DNA of 64,000 nt from Siphonodentalium dalli. Taxonomy: Eukaryota; Mollusca; Scaphopoda; Gadilida; Siphonodentaliidae. Below, piece after piece: positions 10,370 to 24,063 of this stretch. The notes below the pieces were generated by a model. The model ran no database searches. It was not told the DNA's origin and saw only the letters and a program-made list of their open reading frames with translations. A program made the translations under genes and the position numbers. The stretch's first letter is position 1. Each line of letters starts with the position of its first letter. The stretch spans positions 49,276,760-49,340,759 of the forward strand of contig CP136069.1 in assembly GCA_032622095.1 (NCBI GenBank), given 5' to 3'.

Positions 10370-12789
10370 GAAAATCAAATATTTAAACAACCTATCATAA
10401 TTAGATAACATACATAATCATAAAGGTAACTAACCTCATAACTCAACTCTATATCCAAGAGCACGAAACGAAAACAGTTCACACATGTATAAACTTTAAC
10501 CGAATAAAACTCAACAACTTAACTCCAGGGTACAAACTGACAACGTAAAATTTAACCATTTCTAACAAAGACAACGAATCTATACCGCGCGAAATGCGAC
10601 GAATATTATTGGACAATTTCAAACTATCATAAATAAATAGCACCCTGTTGTAAAAAGACAATACAAAGCAAGAATTGTGCTCGCGCAAAACTGCCAGACT
10701 ATACCGGTATGTAACACGATATGGCAATCACACATGCACAAGTAGGTGACAAGCATAGATTTCTTTTCACCAACCCGCCCAGATGCACAAATTCGAGGCT
10801 TAATTAATCAAAGAAACCGCTCTAAACTATACAAAGGGGGTTGGCCAATAATGCAGAAAATTAACGCTATGTACCCGTATATATCACGCACATGGCCCCC
10901 TCACAGCAAGCACCATTGCATCTCCAGGAAGTTATCACCTGGCGACAAACACGCTTTATTCTCGCCACAATCAACAATTCGGGAGACGCGAATAACGTCG
11001 GCCTCTTCAAATTGCAGTCGAATCGCACACAATAAGTTAAATGCTAAATCAAACATAAAGCATTTCCAGTCATACAAGTTTAGATGCCAAGTTCATAATT
11101 TGTCAGACCGTTTGCATCATTAGCACTCAGCGAGTATACCATGTGTCACGAAGGACACACATACTAATTAAATTATTCACGCCCCATCTTCGAAATAATT
11201 ATCAGACATACCGAATAGGCAATTACGTCATAATGAACCGTGTTAATTATCACAACGATAAACTCATAATTTTATATGATACACTTAATCCTATGTAGTT
11301 ACCATCCCCGTGTTCAATCCAATGCAAAAGCGACGATTCATGCGCAAAATCATCGCTAGTCTGGCCGGGTAAAAAAGTCTGATCAACCTTGATTACACGT
11401 AGATCAAATGAACTAGTATAGAGGCCAGGAAACACATCTGAACATATACGCGTAACTACTCTTCATATAAACATATCATTATTCAGTATATTCCCCGATA
11501 TAGCTTACCGGTTCAAGTTATCCAAATAATCACAATTATATACCGCCTTGTAAAATATCTTAATCTCAAGTGTCAAAATCGCCCCACGCTACATCGACAA
11601 ATACAATTGTCACATGGCGGGGTATGACAATAACATAGGCTGAAATGATGGCCTACTAGTACATTAAGGGACAAGCGGATATATCTCAGTATATAACTTT
11701 AATTGTGATGTAGCAATGACAAGCATCAATGATAACCGAATCAATCTATATTTTAACCCTACGCCCGCGATGTATACCTTCAAACCCAAGTACCCAGTTG
11801 ATATCGTACTCCATTATAAATCATACGACACATTATGTGAAAAACATATTTATTTCTATCTCAACCACAAATCAATATCACATGAATGCAAATGGCAGCC
11901 CATGTTTGAAGCAATCGCACGAATCCCAATATTTTTATACACAAAGTATGACTACCAACAGAGCCTACATCCCTCCCTTAATTTTTAAACCAATTCAGTC
12001 CCACCCGAATCATTTCAATGATGTAACAGTTCTCCCGATTTTGTTATTATCATGATAATTTTAATCATTATTATCCAACTCCATTTCCAATTCATTACAA
12101 TCGAATGCCTCCAAAAATACAAGCTTTGCAAACGCACATCTTATCGCAATAATGAAACAGTTTGTCCACAAGCCAGACAACTACAAAACGCTCGACGTCA
12201 CGACGTCAAAAGAGAACAAAAGACCTTACCAAGACGATGTATCTCCAGCAGCAATCCAAATGGAACGACTAAAGTCACATCACCCAAACCTCGTGACACA
12301 GGAGCCGGAAGTGAACATTAGCGCTCGCCAAATCAATCGAGCACATCCATGAACTTTTGAACGAAGTATCGTTCACCCACTTATTGTTCAACATAATTAT
12401 GATTGCATTACATATATTCCAATGTCATTTATATTGATACCTTTTATATTATCACACTCATGTTACCTCATCATGCCAACTCTCTTCATAATGCAAATGG
12501 CTTCAACATGTACATAGATATACATATTCAATTTATACATTTTTTGCTGACGACCACACGTCGTAACTTATATGCAGAAGCAACCCTTGAATCAACCCAA
12601 CTCATTGTCCTAGCATTCCGAAGTACCCAACCCCTAGATTTTAACACCAGTAGTCAAAATCTGAAAATAAAGGGGACCCTATGTAGAGTAATGACCCCTA
12701 TCCCTTATCTTATTCAAGGGACGTGATGGTACATACTAAATACATCTAGCTTAACCTGTGGGGGGGGGAAGACAAGAATATAATTGAAC
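10370..12789 (+). other. Gypsy 3' non-coding region, copy 2
   Basis: This matches 2359-4779. It lacks one C in the C-run near 10894 relative to copy 1, which alters the small frame there and supports the view that the frame is not coding. Confidence 0.35.
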
Positions 12790-13197
12790 TGTAGTGACCC
12801 CAACCAAGTTACCAAGGTCATACTTAGAGAGGCCACGACCTATGAACCATGCGAACATTTACACAAAGAGAAAGTCTTATGTAACAACTTCAGTTCACCC
12901 ATCGGTCAGGACAGACAAAGGATGATACTAATGACCGCTATAAGTCATTATAGCGTATATATAAACCAAACATTAATCTATTCGTAAATTAGTTTCGGCT
13001 CATCCGACAATTGGCAGATGCCAACATGGGATCTCTAATTAATAAGTGACGCCTTCGTTCGTTCTATGACATCTAAGATGATTCACCATTATGTATCATT
13101 TACCATCACTTGCTGCTTACCACATGATGTCAGAGATGAATAAAAGTTACACAGAGAACAGTCTTATTCCTTCACATGTCCCTCTAATAAGTTTACA
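12790..13197 (+). repeat. Candidate 3' LTR of the Gypsy element, copy 2
   Basis: TGTAGTGACCCC start, TATATATAAA box near 12956 and AATAAA near 13139, as in copy 1. Confidence 0.45.
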
Positions 13198-13199
13198 TA

Positions 13200-13735
13200 T
13201 ATGGAACTAGCAGGTGACCCGACTGCGTCCGGGCTTTGACCTTGAATTGATCAATTTGAAGGTCAAGGTCAGGTCGGCGTTCACAATTTGACTGGTCCAT
13301 GAGAGTTCCCGGACAAAAGTGGCCTAGGTAGCAAGTTTGGACTCCATCGGTAGAGCCGTTTTCGAGTCTATAACGGACACACACATACATATATATAATT
13401 TGTGGGTACCCGTTTCAAGGTGAAGGTCACCTCGGGCGGAAAAACTGACCCGATGAAAATCTACCCCATTCCTAGGAACCACAGACATAAGGATCACACA
13501 ACACTGCGGATACGAACGCTCTTTAACTATCACGCGATTAACCCCCACAATTCCAAGACGGCGGCAGTTGGAATGGAGAATTAGTGCTCGGAGCTTCTCA
13601 AAAGCAATGCGACGACACTTCATCTGGTTTTTTTACTCTTAGATAGGAAGTTTGGTCGAAATCCGTCCTGCAGTTTTCCCGGCCATAGCTAACACACAGA
13701 CAAACAGACAGAAGTCCCAAAATATATATTAGATA
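13200..13735. repeat. Interspersed AGGTCA-rich element, copy 2
   Basis: Same boundaries as copy 1, with AGGTCAAGGTCA at 13260-13271. Confidence 0.6.
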
Positions 13736-13833
13736 AGAATAATTCCTGAACAAAACTGTAGAACATCTGGATCTATAAAAGAAGTCGTGTTTCCTAGACT
13801 GAATGAAACGAGTTGCTCCTCTTGACAGTGAAC

Positions 13834-15640
13834 TTATAAACGATTGCTGATAGATTCCCAGTGCCTATCACGAAGGAACACAGAAATTGGTGACTGGCAT
13901 ATGAATATGGCATGCAGGAGTTCATTATGATAAATGACGCCGCATATCTGGCACACTAGATTATTACAGTACGTTGTTTTGTTTACTAGCCGAGCGAGAT
14001 GTCTGAGTTCACGTTCGCGGTAGCGATTTGATGGAAGAATTTGCCATATCATCAACGGTGCTCTTGGGTTCGGATGAATTAAGTAAAAACAAGTTAGATC
14101 ACTGTCCCGAGACACAGAAGTATGACATTCTTTGATGTAACAATCACAAACACGCGCTTTGACAATTGATTTACATTGTGTTTTGCTAGGGAATTCACCT
14201 GCGTCTAGGAAATCCAGGAGATACTGCATCAACCCATACTTGTTGAGAATCGGAACATTGTCTGCAGTGAATCCAGTGGCGCTGCGCCCGAAGAGAATGG
14301 GCTGAAACGTCTTATATATAGATGTTTTGAGGAATTTGGTGGTTCGGAGGCTGTAGAACTAGGTTTCCGAGAAAGCATAACTTCTTTATCACGATTTTTA
14401 TCTCCATAGGCACTAGACCAAGCAATCCCGTAGCAACATGTGTTCTTGTGCGCGTCGGGATTGACTGAGTATGATTGGCACAAGTTCTGAATTATCTTTC
14501 CAATATACTTAGGACAGATGCTCCGCGAATTGATAACAGATCGCAACCGTACAACGACCTTGGCAAAACAACTGATAGAAGTTTCGACATTGTAGTAGGA
14601 GTGCATGAGTTGGTCATGCGTCGCCCGACTAGAGAGAAATGTGTTTTCCTCATCGTATCTGCTATAGCGTTAGCACAGAGTAATGTCACAGTGGAATTCT
14701 CCTTGAATGATACCAAGGTGGACACACTCTTCGGATTCTGAGATTGTCTCATGACCGAGAGTCCACGAACGGTTGGCTATATACAGTGTGCTGCTGAGGG
14801 GATTCTATGAAAACAACTACTTGACTCTTTATGCTGGAGAAGTTGAAATGCCATCTGGTGCTGTATTCATGACACATTGTCAGCATACTATCGAGTCCTG
14901 TTTTAGTCATGGAAATTATTGCGATATCGTTGGCAGTGGTCGGACAAGAACATTGTACATTGGAGATATTTGCACCATGCACAAGGTGGGTAAGCTGGAG
15001 TAGAAGATCGTTGATGTACACCAAGTAGAAGAAAGGAGACGTAATGACCCCCTGGCGAGTTCCTTGCTAGATTGCAAGAGAGTCAGACATATAACCATTT
15101 GTGATCACTCTACTAGTACAGTCTTGGTGCATGTTGAGTATTAGGCGCACAATTTTGTAACGGAAGCCAGTGTCATGTAGCTTGACTAGCAGTCCAGAAT
15201 GTCAAACTTTATCAAAAGCTTTCTGGCTATCCAGAAAACAGACGTATGCTCGTGATCCCATGTCGGTTGCATAGCTTATCGTTTCTTGTAGAACAAAGGA
15301 AGTCATAGAGCAACTGATGCCAGCTTGGAAGCCATTGTGTGGAGGACTTGGAAACCTGGAGATAATCGAGCTTTTGATGAATCTTTTGTGGAGTACACTT
15401 TCGAAAATCTTATAGATAACGGGTAAAAGAGTTATAGCACGGTAGCTATCTGAATTCTGTTCGGGTTTTGGAGCACCTTTGTACAATGGGATGATAAGCC
15501 CCAGTCAATATAATATAGTTAAAGAATACTGCCAAGATATGAATCACAGTAGGCGGTGCGTGTAATAGATGTTCGTTGACAACTCCGTCCACGCCTCATG
15601 TTTTAAATCATCAAAACCCAGCTCTGACAAGAGAGCAAAA
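13834..15640 (-). pseudogene. 5'-truncated LINE RT and C-terminal domain, copy 2
   Basis: Same content, frameshifts and TAND active-site change as copy 1. KAFDKV lies near 15202-15225, the INDLL to TAND part in 15024-14749, and the C-terminal Cys/His knuckle in 14232-13834. Private substitutions include T for G near 14316 and T for A near 15565. Confidence 0.85.
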
Positions 15641-15700
15641 ATGTATCATGCCATCATCCACGACCGATAACTATCGTCTCGTTTGTCGTTGTTGGTGCTG

Positions 15701-15739
15701 CGGTTGTTGTTGTTGTTGCTGTTGTTGTTGTTGTTGTTG
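15701..15739. repeat. TTG microsatellite, copy 2
   Basis: Two TTG units shorter than copy 1. Confidence 0.9.
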
Positions 15740-15882
15740 ATGTTGCTTTTGATGGAAAAGCTACCGGAAACAGTAACAACGCATGGATTATATTTTCAAT
15801 TTATGGCTGAAGATAAGGAACCACGGTCAGATATAACACCACAGCACATCCATTGATACATCTATGATACTACACTGATAAT

Positions 15883-16056
15883 CTCGTTGATTTTACTCAA
15901 CAAGTTCTCAACCGTAGTACAGTAATGTCGCCAATCAATGTGGCTAAAATGTTGAGTAAACTATTTCTACTCAACGAGTTGAGTAAATTTTTTACTCAAA
16001 ACTGAACTTAAAGTGAAATCGCTCAACAACCGATTGATTTTGCTCAACAGATAACT
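15883..16056. repeat. ACTCAAC/GTTGAGT inverted-repeat block, copy 2
   Basis: Same words and hairpins as the copy 1 block. Confidence 0.6.
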
Positions 16057-16075
16057 GAAAATGTTGCTTGCTTAG

Positions 16076-16339
16076 TTAAAGGTACACAATCCGATTAAGC
16101 ACCCTTAAATTACAATTTCTTTGGCTTCTGGGGTAAAAATTTGATTTGATTCGAGTCGAGGAACCCACCCTTCAAAGCTCCGAGTGATCAGATATCGATT
16201 TTTTTTAATTTGTTAATTTTTAGAGATGTGGTCCACTTCCCGTGCTCAAACGGACAAATTACGGACAAATTGCGGATGTAAGATGGATAACTCTAAAATC
16301 AAGTGGTTACTATTAACAATAATAACTAGTAATTTATGG
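16076..16339. mobile_element. MITE truncated in its right terminal repeat, copy 2
   Basis: As in copy 1, the right terminal repeat is cut at ATGG at the unit junction. One base is missing in TTCCCGTGC relative to TTCCACGTGC of the other copies. Confidence 0.8.
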
Positions 16340-16788
16340 CTAATAAACGTATTCAAAAATGGTTTATTGAAATTTCCGCATACAATCCAAAAAGTACTTA
16401 TATACAAGGGTCTGAGAATATCGCCGCTGACTCTTGTTCTCGAGTGGACCCGACAAACCATCAGAGTATGTCAGAGTGTTCAATGGAAAGCGAAGAGAAA
16501 ACGCCATATGACATGACGATCAACGACGGATCACTAAACATATTAGATTCACAGAAAATTAAAAATTATGTCAAGACAATAGGTAAACAAAAAGCGCATA
16601 CGTTGCCCGACACTATACTAATTTCCGAAAATGAACAATTAAATGTACCCACCAATATCGAAGAAATGCAGAAAGAGGACCATATTATTTCAGAGATAAT
16701 TCGCATATTAAAATCCGATAAACCACCCGAAAAGATAACAAAGCAATATATTGAAAGACGGAATTCTATACTATATGTCGGTCTTTAA
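16336..16788 (+). pseudogene. Gypsy RNase H-integrase linker, copy 3
   Basis: It starts at the second chimeric junction. The codon in IAADFCSR is changed to Ser (TCT for TTT near 16432), a private substitution. The frame otherwise matches copies 1 and 2 and ends at 16786-16788. Confidence 0.85.
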
Positions 16789-17746
16789 TGAGCAAGCAAC
16801 GGAACGCATTTATGTCCCAGAAAAGCTGACTAAGCAGATAATTTCTGAATATCATATCATCGGTCATTATGGCTCCCAACGAATGTACCATACCATACGT
16901 TTGCGATATTATTGGCCACGAATGTTCCCAATGATAGTCAGTTTCACTAACAATTGCCACATTTGTAAACAAAGAAATCAAAACACTGCCCGAATTCCGA
17001 ATCAAATGACGGATATACCGAGCCGACCAGGGGAAATGATCGCAATAGATTTAATGGGAAAATTTAACCCACCCACAGCCAGCGGAAATTCCTACATTCT
17101 TACTGTCATAGATTTATTCAGTTTACACAAAATGGCCTATGCGCTCCCCACAAAGCACGCGGAAGTGGTCGCTGAAAGACTTATGACCCAGTATTTCACC
17201 ATATTTGGTTACCCCGCTTGTTTGGTGTCAGATAACGGAAGTGACGTATGCAGTGAAGTCTTCAAAATAATATCTAACTACTATGTGATCCAGCACCGCA
17301 AGACTTCGTTTTATGCACCATTCAGTAATGGGTCAAGTGAAAGATCTCATCGCGACTACAACGGGATATTAGCCAAATTAATTGAAGGAAATCCAACATC
17401 ATGGGACCTATTTCTCAATTTTGCATCAGAAGCCATGAATGTTCATGTCTCAGCAACGACTCAATTTTCTCCATATTTTTTAACTTTCTGCAGACCGCCC
17501 CAAATCAATATTGACAAGATACTGACACCGCGACAAAAATACACAGGTGAATGCCTCATCCAACAGTTACTAGAGAAGCAGCACTTCGCATTTCAATTAG
17601 TTAAACAAAATATGAAACAAGCAAAGACGAAACGAAACGAAAACAGTAAAGGCAAAATACCGGAATTTCCCATAGGTTCCCAGGTCTATGTTAAGAATAA
17701 CAAACAAACCCATAAACTAGGTATGAAATATGACCCATTTTGGTGA
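16751..17746 (+). pseudogene. Ty3/Gypsy integrase, copy 3 (331-codon open frame)
   Basis: Open frame with the H2C2 finger (His35, His39, Cys69, Cys72) and the D100, D161, E197 triad. Codon 21 is Tyr, as in copy 1, and codon 181 is Gln, as in copy 2. Each copy therefore agrees with at least one other at every site examined, and the consensus core would be intact. The flanking frameshifts (before 16751 and after 17746) are shared by all copies and predate the triplication. Confidence 0.9.
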
Positions 17747-18375
17747 TAATTAAACAAACAGGACTAGTTTCATATGTAATTCGCAATCAAATCACAGGCA
17801 GTTTATCTAAAAGTCATGCCAAACATTTAAAATTAGCGACAACTAAATGGCATACACCACAATTACAGGAGAACCAGAAAGTTCGAAAAAGCAGATTTGT
17901 ATTCCCACACAATTCATCAACACAAAGCTCAGATGCTGACATATCGAGTAATAGTAACAATTCGGACACCGAAAATGAGAACCATGAGACAGCCCCTTTA
18001 ACACAGTTAATACGACAAAACCGCGTCATCTGGGACGGATCGGATTCAAATGAACCAGTTCCCCTACCAGAGATGGCACATAAATTAATAGCATCAAAAC
18101 ACGAACATGAAAAATAATCATTTTCATCAACCGAACCATACAACCCTTATGATATGCTAACTCAAAACGATGAAGCAAAAATGTTCAATGCAAGTTCATC
18201 AACAGAGCCATACAATCCGTATGACATGTCAACCCAACAATTAGTACAACAAAACAAGCGTAAAACCAAGTCCAGTTGCGATACATATAACATGTCAACC
18301 GAAAATTATGATCCTTTCGATATAACCACTCAAACTGACAGAAATAGCACAGATGAACAGAGCATGTCGATATAG
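17740..18375 (+). pseudogene. Gypsy pol C-terminal tail with STEPYNPYDM repeats, copy 3
   Basis: Same as copies 1 and 2, including the internal TAA at 18115-18117. Confidence 0.7.
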
Positions 18376-20777
18376 GAAAATCAAATATTTAAACAACCTA
18401 TCATAATTAGATAACATACATAATCATAAAGGTAACTAACCTCATAACTCAACTCTATATCCAAGAGCACGAAACGAAAACAGTTCACACATGTATAAAC
18501 TTTAACCGAATAAAACTCAACAACTTAACTCCAGGGTACAAACTGACAACGTAAAATTTAACCATTTCTAACAAAGACAACGAATCTATACCGCGCGAAT
18601 TGCGACGAATATTATTGGACAATTTCAAACTATCATAAATAAATAGCACCCTGTTGTAAAAAGACAATACAAAGCAAGAATTGTGCTCGCGCAAAACTGC
18701 CAGACTATACCGGTATGTAACACGATATGGCAATCACACATGCACAAGTAGGTGACAAGCATAGATTTCTTTTCACCAACCCGCCCAGATGCACAAATCA
18801 AAGAAACCGCTCTAAACTATACAAAGGGGGTTGGCCAATAATGCAGAAAATTAACGCTATGTACCCGTATATATCACGCACATGGCCCCCCTCACAGCAA
18901 GCACCATTGCATCTCCAGGAAGTTATCACCTGGCGACAAACACGCTTTATTCTCGCCACAATCAACAATTCGGGAGACGCGAATAACTTCGGCCTCTTCA
19001 AATTGCAGTCGAATCGCACACAATAAGTTAAATGCTAAATCAAACATAAAGCATTTCCAGTCATACAAGTTTAGATGCCAAGTTCATAATTTGTCAGACG
19101 TTTGCATCATTAGCACTCAGCGAGTATACCATGTGTCACGAAGGACACACATACTAATTAAATTATTCACGCCCCATCTTCGAAATAATTATCAGACACA
19201 CCGAATAGGCAATTACGTCATAATGAACCGTGTTAATTATCACAACGATAAACTCATAATTTTATATGATACACTTAATCCTATGTAGTTACCATCCCCG
19301 TGTTCAATCCAATGCAAAAGCGACGATTCATGCGCAAAATCATCGCTAGTCTGGCCGGGTAAAAAAGTCTGATCAACCTTGATTACACGTAGATCAAATG
19401 AACTAGTATAGAGGCCAGGAAACACATCTGAACATATACGCGTAACTACTCTTCATATAAACATATCATTATTCAGTATATTCCCCGATATAGCTTACCG
19501 GTTCAAGTTATCCAAATAATCACAATTATATACCGCCTTGTAAAATATCTTAATCTCAAGTGTCAAAATCGCCCCACGCTACATCGACAAATACAATTGT
19601 CACATGGCGGGGTATGACAATAACATAGGCTGAAATGATGGCCTACTAGTACATTAAGGGACAAGCGGATATATCTCAGTATATAACTTTAATTGTGATG
19701 TAGCAATGACAAGCATCAATGATAACCGAATCAATCTATATTTTAACCCTACGCCCGCGATGTATACCTTCAAACCCAAGTACCCAGTTGATATCGTACT
19801 CCATTATAAATCATACGACACATTATGTGAAAAACATATTTATTTCTATCTCAACCACAAATCAATATCACATGAATGCAAATGGCAGCCCATGTTTGAA
19901 GCAATCGCACGAATCCCAATATTTTTATACACAAAGTATGACTACCAACAGAGCCTACATCCCTCCCTTAATTTTTAAACCAATTCAGTCCCACCCGAAT
20001 CATTTCAATGATGTAACAGTTCTCCCGATTTTGTTATTATCATGATAATTTTAATCATTATTATCCAACTCCATTTCCAATTCATTACAATCGAATGCCT
20101 CCAAAAATACAAGCTTTGCAAACGCACATCTTATCGCAATAATGAAACAGTTTGTCCACAAGCCACACAACTACAAAACGCTCGACGTCACGACGTCAAA
20201 AGAGAACAAAAGACCTTACCAAGACGATGTATCTCCAGCAGCAATCCAAATGGAACGACTAAAGTCACATCACCCGAACCTCGTGACACAGGAGCCGGAA
20301 GTGAACATTAGCGCTCGCCAAATCAATCGAGCACATCCATGAACTTTTGAACGAAGTATCGTTCACCCACTTATTGTTCAACATAATTATGATTGCATTA
20401 CATATATTCCAATGTCATTTATATTGATACCTTTTATATTATCACACTCATGTTACCTCATCATGCCAACTCTCTTCATAATGCAAATGGCTTCAACATG
20501 TACATAGATATACATATTCAATTTATACATTTTTTGCTGACGACCACACGTCGTAACTTATATGCAGAAGCAACCCTTGAATCAACTCAACTCATTGTCC
20601 TAGCATACCGAAGTACCCAACCCCTAGATTTTAACACCAGTAGTCAAAATCTGAAAATAAAGGGGACCCTATGTAGAGTAATGACCCCTATCCCTTATCT
20701 TATTCAAGGGACGTGATGGTACATACTAAATACATCTAGCTTAACCTGTGGAGGGGAAGACAAGAATATAATTGAAC
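18376..20777 (+). other. Gypsy 3' non-coding region, copy 3 (16-bp deletion)
   Basis: Matches the other copies except for a 16-bp deletion near 18797 (TTCGAGGCTTAATTAA-type sequence lost between short AAT repeats) and a much shorter G-run before the LTR near 20750. Confidence 0.4.
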
Positions 20778-21185
20778 TGTAGTGACCCCAACCAAGTTAC
20801 CAAGGTCATACTTAGAGAGGCCACGACCTATGAACCATGCGAACATTTACACAAAGAGAAAGTCTTATGTAACAACTTCAGTTCACCCATCGGTCAGGAC
20901 AGACAAAGGATGATACTAATGACCGCTATAAGTCATTATAGCGTATATATAAACCAAACATTAATCTATTCGTAAATTAGTTTCGGCTCATCCGACAATT
21001 GGCAGATGCCAACATGGGATCTCTAATTAATAAGTGACGCCTTCGTTCGTTCTATGACATCTAAGATGATTCACCATTATGTATCATTTACCATCACTTG
21101 CTGCTTACCACATGATGTCAGAGATGAATAAAAGTTACACAGAGAACAGTCTTATTCCTTCACATGTCCCTCTAATAAGTTTACA
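20778..21185 (+). repeat. Candidate 3' LTR of the Gypsy element, copy 3
   Basis: TGTAGTGACCCC start, TATA box and AATAAA are preserved as in copy 1. Confidence 0.45.
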
Positions 21186-21187
21186 TA

Positions 21188-21723
21188 TATGGAACTAGCA
21201 GGTGACCCGACTGCGTCCGGGCTTTGACCTTGAATTGATCAATTTGAAGGTCAAGGTCAGGTCGGCGTTCACAATTTGACTGGTCCATGAGAGTTCCCGG
21301 ACAAAAGTGGCCTAGGTAGCAAGTTTGGACTCCATCGGTAGAGCCGTTTTCGAGTCTATAACGGACACACACATACATATATATAATTTGTGGGTACCCG
21401 TTTCAAGGTGAAGGTCACCTCGGGCGGAAAAACTGACCCGATGAAAATCTACCCCATTCCTAGGAACCACAGACATAAGGATCACACAACACTGCGGATA
21501 CGAACGCTCTTTAACTATCACGCGATTAACCCCCACAATTCCAAGACGGCGGCAGTTGGAATGGAGAATTAGTGCTCGGAGCTTCTCAAAAGCAATGCGA
21601 CGACACTTCATCTGGTTTTTTTACTCTTAGATAGGAAGTTTGGTCGAAATCCGTCCTGCAGTTTTCCCGGCCATAGCTAACACACAGACAAACAGACAGA
21701 AGTCCCAAAATATATATTAGATA
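21188..21723. repeat. Interspersed AGGTCA-rich element, copy 3
   Basis: Same boundaries; AGGTCAAGGTCA at 21248-21259. Confidence 0.6.
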
Positions 21724-21821
21724 AGAATAATTCCTGAACAAAACTGTAGAACATCTGGATCTATAAAAGAAGTCGTGTTTCCTAGACTGAATGAAACGAG
21801 TTGCTCCTCTTGACAGTGAAC

Positions 21822-23628
21822 TTATAAACGATTGCTGATAGATTCCCAGTGCCTATCACGAAGGAACACAGAAATTGGTGACTGGCATATGAATATGGCA
21901 TGCAGGAGTTCATTATGATAAATGACGCCGCATATCTGGCACACTAGATTATTACAGTACGTTGTTTTGTTTACTAGCCGAGCGAGATGTCTGAGTTCAC
22001 GTTCGCGGTAGCGATTTGATGGAAGAATTTGCCATATCATCAACGGTGCTCTTGGGTTCGGATGAATTAAGTAAAAACAAGTTAGATCACTGTCCCGAGA
22101 CACAGAAGTATGACATTCTTTGATGTAACAATCACAAACACGCGCTTTGACAATTGATTTACATTGTGTTTTGCTAGGGAATTCACCTGCGTCTAGGAAA
22201 TCCAGGAGATACTGCATCAACCCATACTTGTTGAGAATCGGAACATTGTCTGCAGTGAATCCAGTGGCGCTGCGCCCGAAGAGAATGGGCTGAAACGTCT
22301 TATATATAGATGTTTTGAGGAATTTGGTGGTTCGGAGGCTGTAGAACTAGGTTTCCGAGAAAGCATAACTTCTTTATCACGATTTTTATCTCCATAGGCA
22401 CTAGACCAAGCAATCCCGTAGCAACATGTGTTCTTGTGCGCGTCGGGATTGACTGAGTATGATTTTCACAAGTTCTGAATTATCTTTCCAATATACTTAG
22501 GACAGATGCTCCGCGAATTGATAACAGATCGCAACCGTACAACGACCTTGGCAAAACAACTGATAGAAGTTTCGACATTGTAGTAGGAGTGCATGAGTTG
22601 GTCATGCGTCGCCCGACTAGAGAGAAATGTGTTTTCCTCATCGTATCTGCTATAGCGTTAGCACAGAGTAATGTCACAGTGGAATTCTCCTTGAATGATA
22701 CCAAGGTGGACACACTCTTCGGATTCTGAGATTGTCTCATTACCGAGAGTCCACGAACGGTTGGCTATATACAGTGTGCTGCTGAGGGGATTCTATGAAA
22801 ACAACTACTTGACTCTTTATGCTGGAGAAGTTGAAATGCCATCTGGTGCTGTATTCATGACACATTGTCAGCATACTATCGAGTCCTGTTTTAGTCATGG
22901 AAATTATTGCGATATCGTTGGCAGTGGTCGGACAAGAACATTGTACATTGGAGATATTTGCACCATGCACAAGGTGGGTAAGCTGGAGTAGAAGATCGTT
23001 GATGTACACCAAGTAGAAGAAAGGAGACGTAATGACCCCCTGGCGAGTTCCTTGCTAGATTGCAAGAGAGTCAGACATATAACCATTTGTGATCACTCTA
23101 CTAGTACAGTCTTGGTGCATGTTGAGTATTAGGCGCACAATTTTGTAACGGAAGCCAGTGTCGTGTAGCTTGACTAGCAGTCCAGAATGTCAAACTTTAT
23201 CAAAAGCTTTCTGGCTATCCAGAAAACAGACGTATGCTCGTGATCCCATGTCGGTTGCATAGCTTATCGTTTCTTGTAGAACAAAGGAAGTCATAGAGCA
23301 ACTGATGCCAGCTTGGAAGCCATTGTGTGGAGGACTTGGAAACCTGGAGATAATCGAGCTTTTGATGAATCTTTTGTGGAGTACACTTTCGAAAATCTTA
23401 TAGATAACGGGTAAAAGAGTTATAGCACGGTAGCTATCTGAATTCTGTTCGGGTTTTGGTGCACCTTTGTACAATGGGATGATAAGCCCCAGTCAATATA
23501 ATATAGTTAAAGAATACTGCCAAGATATGAATCACAGTAGGCGGTGCGTGTATTAGATGTTCGTTGACAACTCCGTCCACGCCTCATGTTTTAAATCATC
23601 AAAACCCAGCTCTGACAAGAGAGCAAAA
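21822..23628 (-). pseudogene. 5'-truncated LINE RT and C-terminal domain, copy 3
   Basis: Same content and defects as copies 1 and 2. KAFDKV lies near 23190-23213, TAND in 23012-22740, and the C-terminal knuckle in 22220-21822. A private change near 22464 (TTTTCACAAG for TTGGCACAAG) shortens one small frame. Confidence 0.85.
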
Positions 23629-23688
23629 ATGTATCATGCCATCATCCACGACCGATAACTATCGTCTCGTTTGTCGTTGTTGGTGCTG

Positions 23689-23727
23689 CGGTTGTTGTTG
23701 TTGTTGCTGTTGTTGTTGTTGTTGTTG
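23689..23727. repeat. TTG microsatellite, copy 3
   Basis: Same length class as copy 2 and shorter than copy 1. Confidence 0.9.
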
Positions 23728-23870
23728 ATGTTGCTTTTGATGGAAAAGCTACCGGAAACAGTAACAACGCATGGATTATATTTTCAATTTATGGCTGAAG
23801 ATAAGGAACCACGGTCAGATATAACACCACAGCACATCCATTGATACATCTATGATACTACACTGATAAT

Positions 23871-24044
23871 CTCGTTGATTTTACTCAACAAGTTCTCAAC
23901 CGTAGTACAGTAATGTCGCCAATCAATGTGGCTAAAATGTTGAGTAAACTATTTCTACTCAACGAGTTGAGTAAATTTTTTACTCAAAACTGAACTTAAA
24001 GTGAAATCGCTCAACAACCGATTGATTTTGCTCAACAGATAACT
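23871..24044. repeat. ACTCAAC/GTTGAGT inverted-repeat block, copy 3
   Basis: Same block as in copies 1 and 2. Confidence 0.6.
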
Positions 24045-24063
24045 GAAAATGTTGCTTGCTTAG

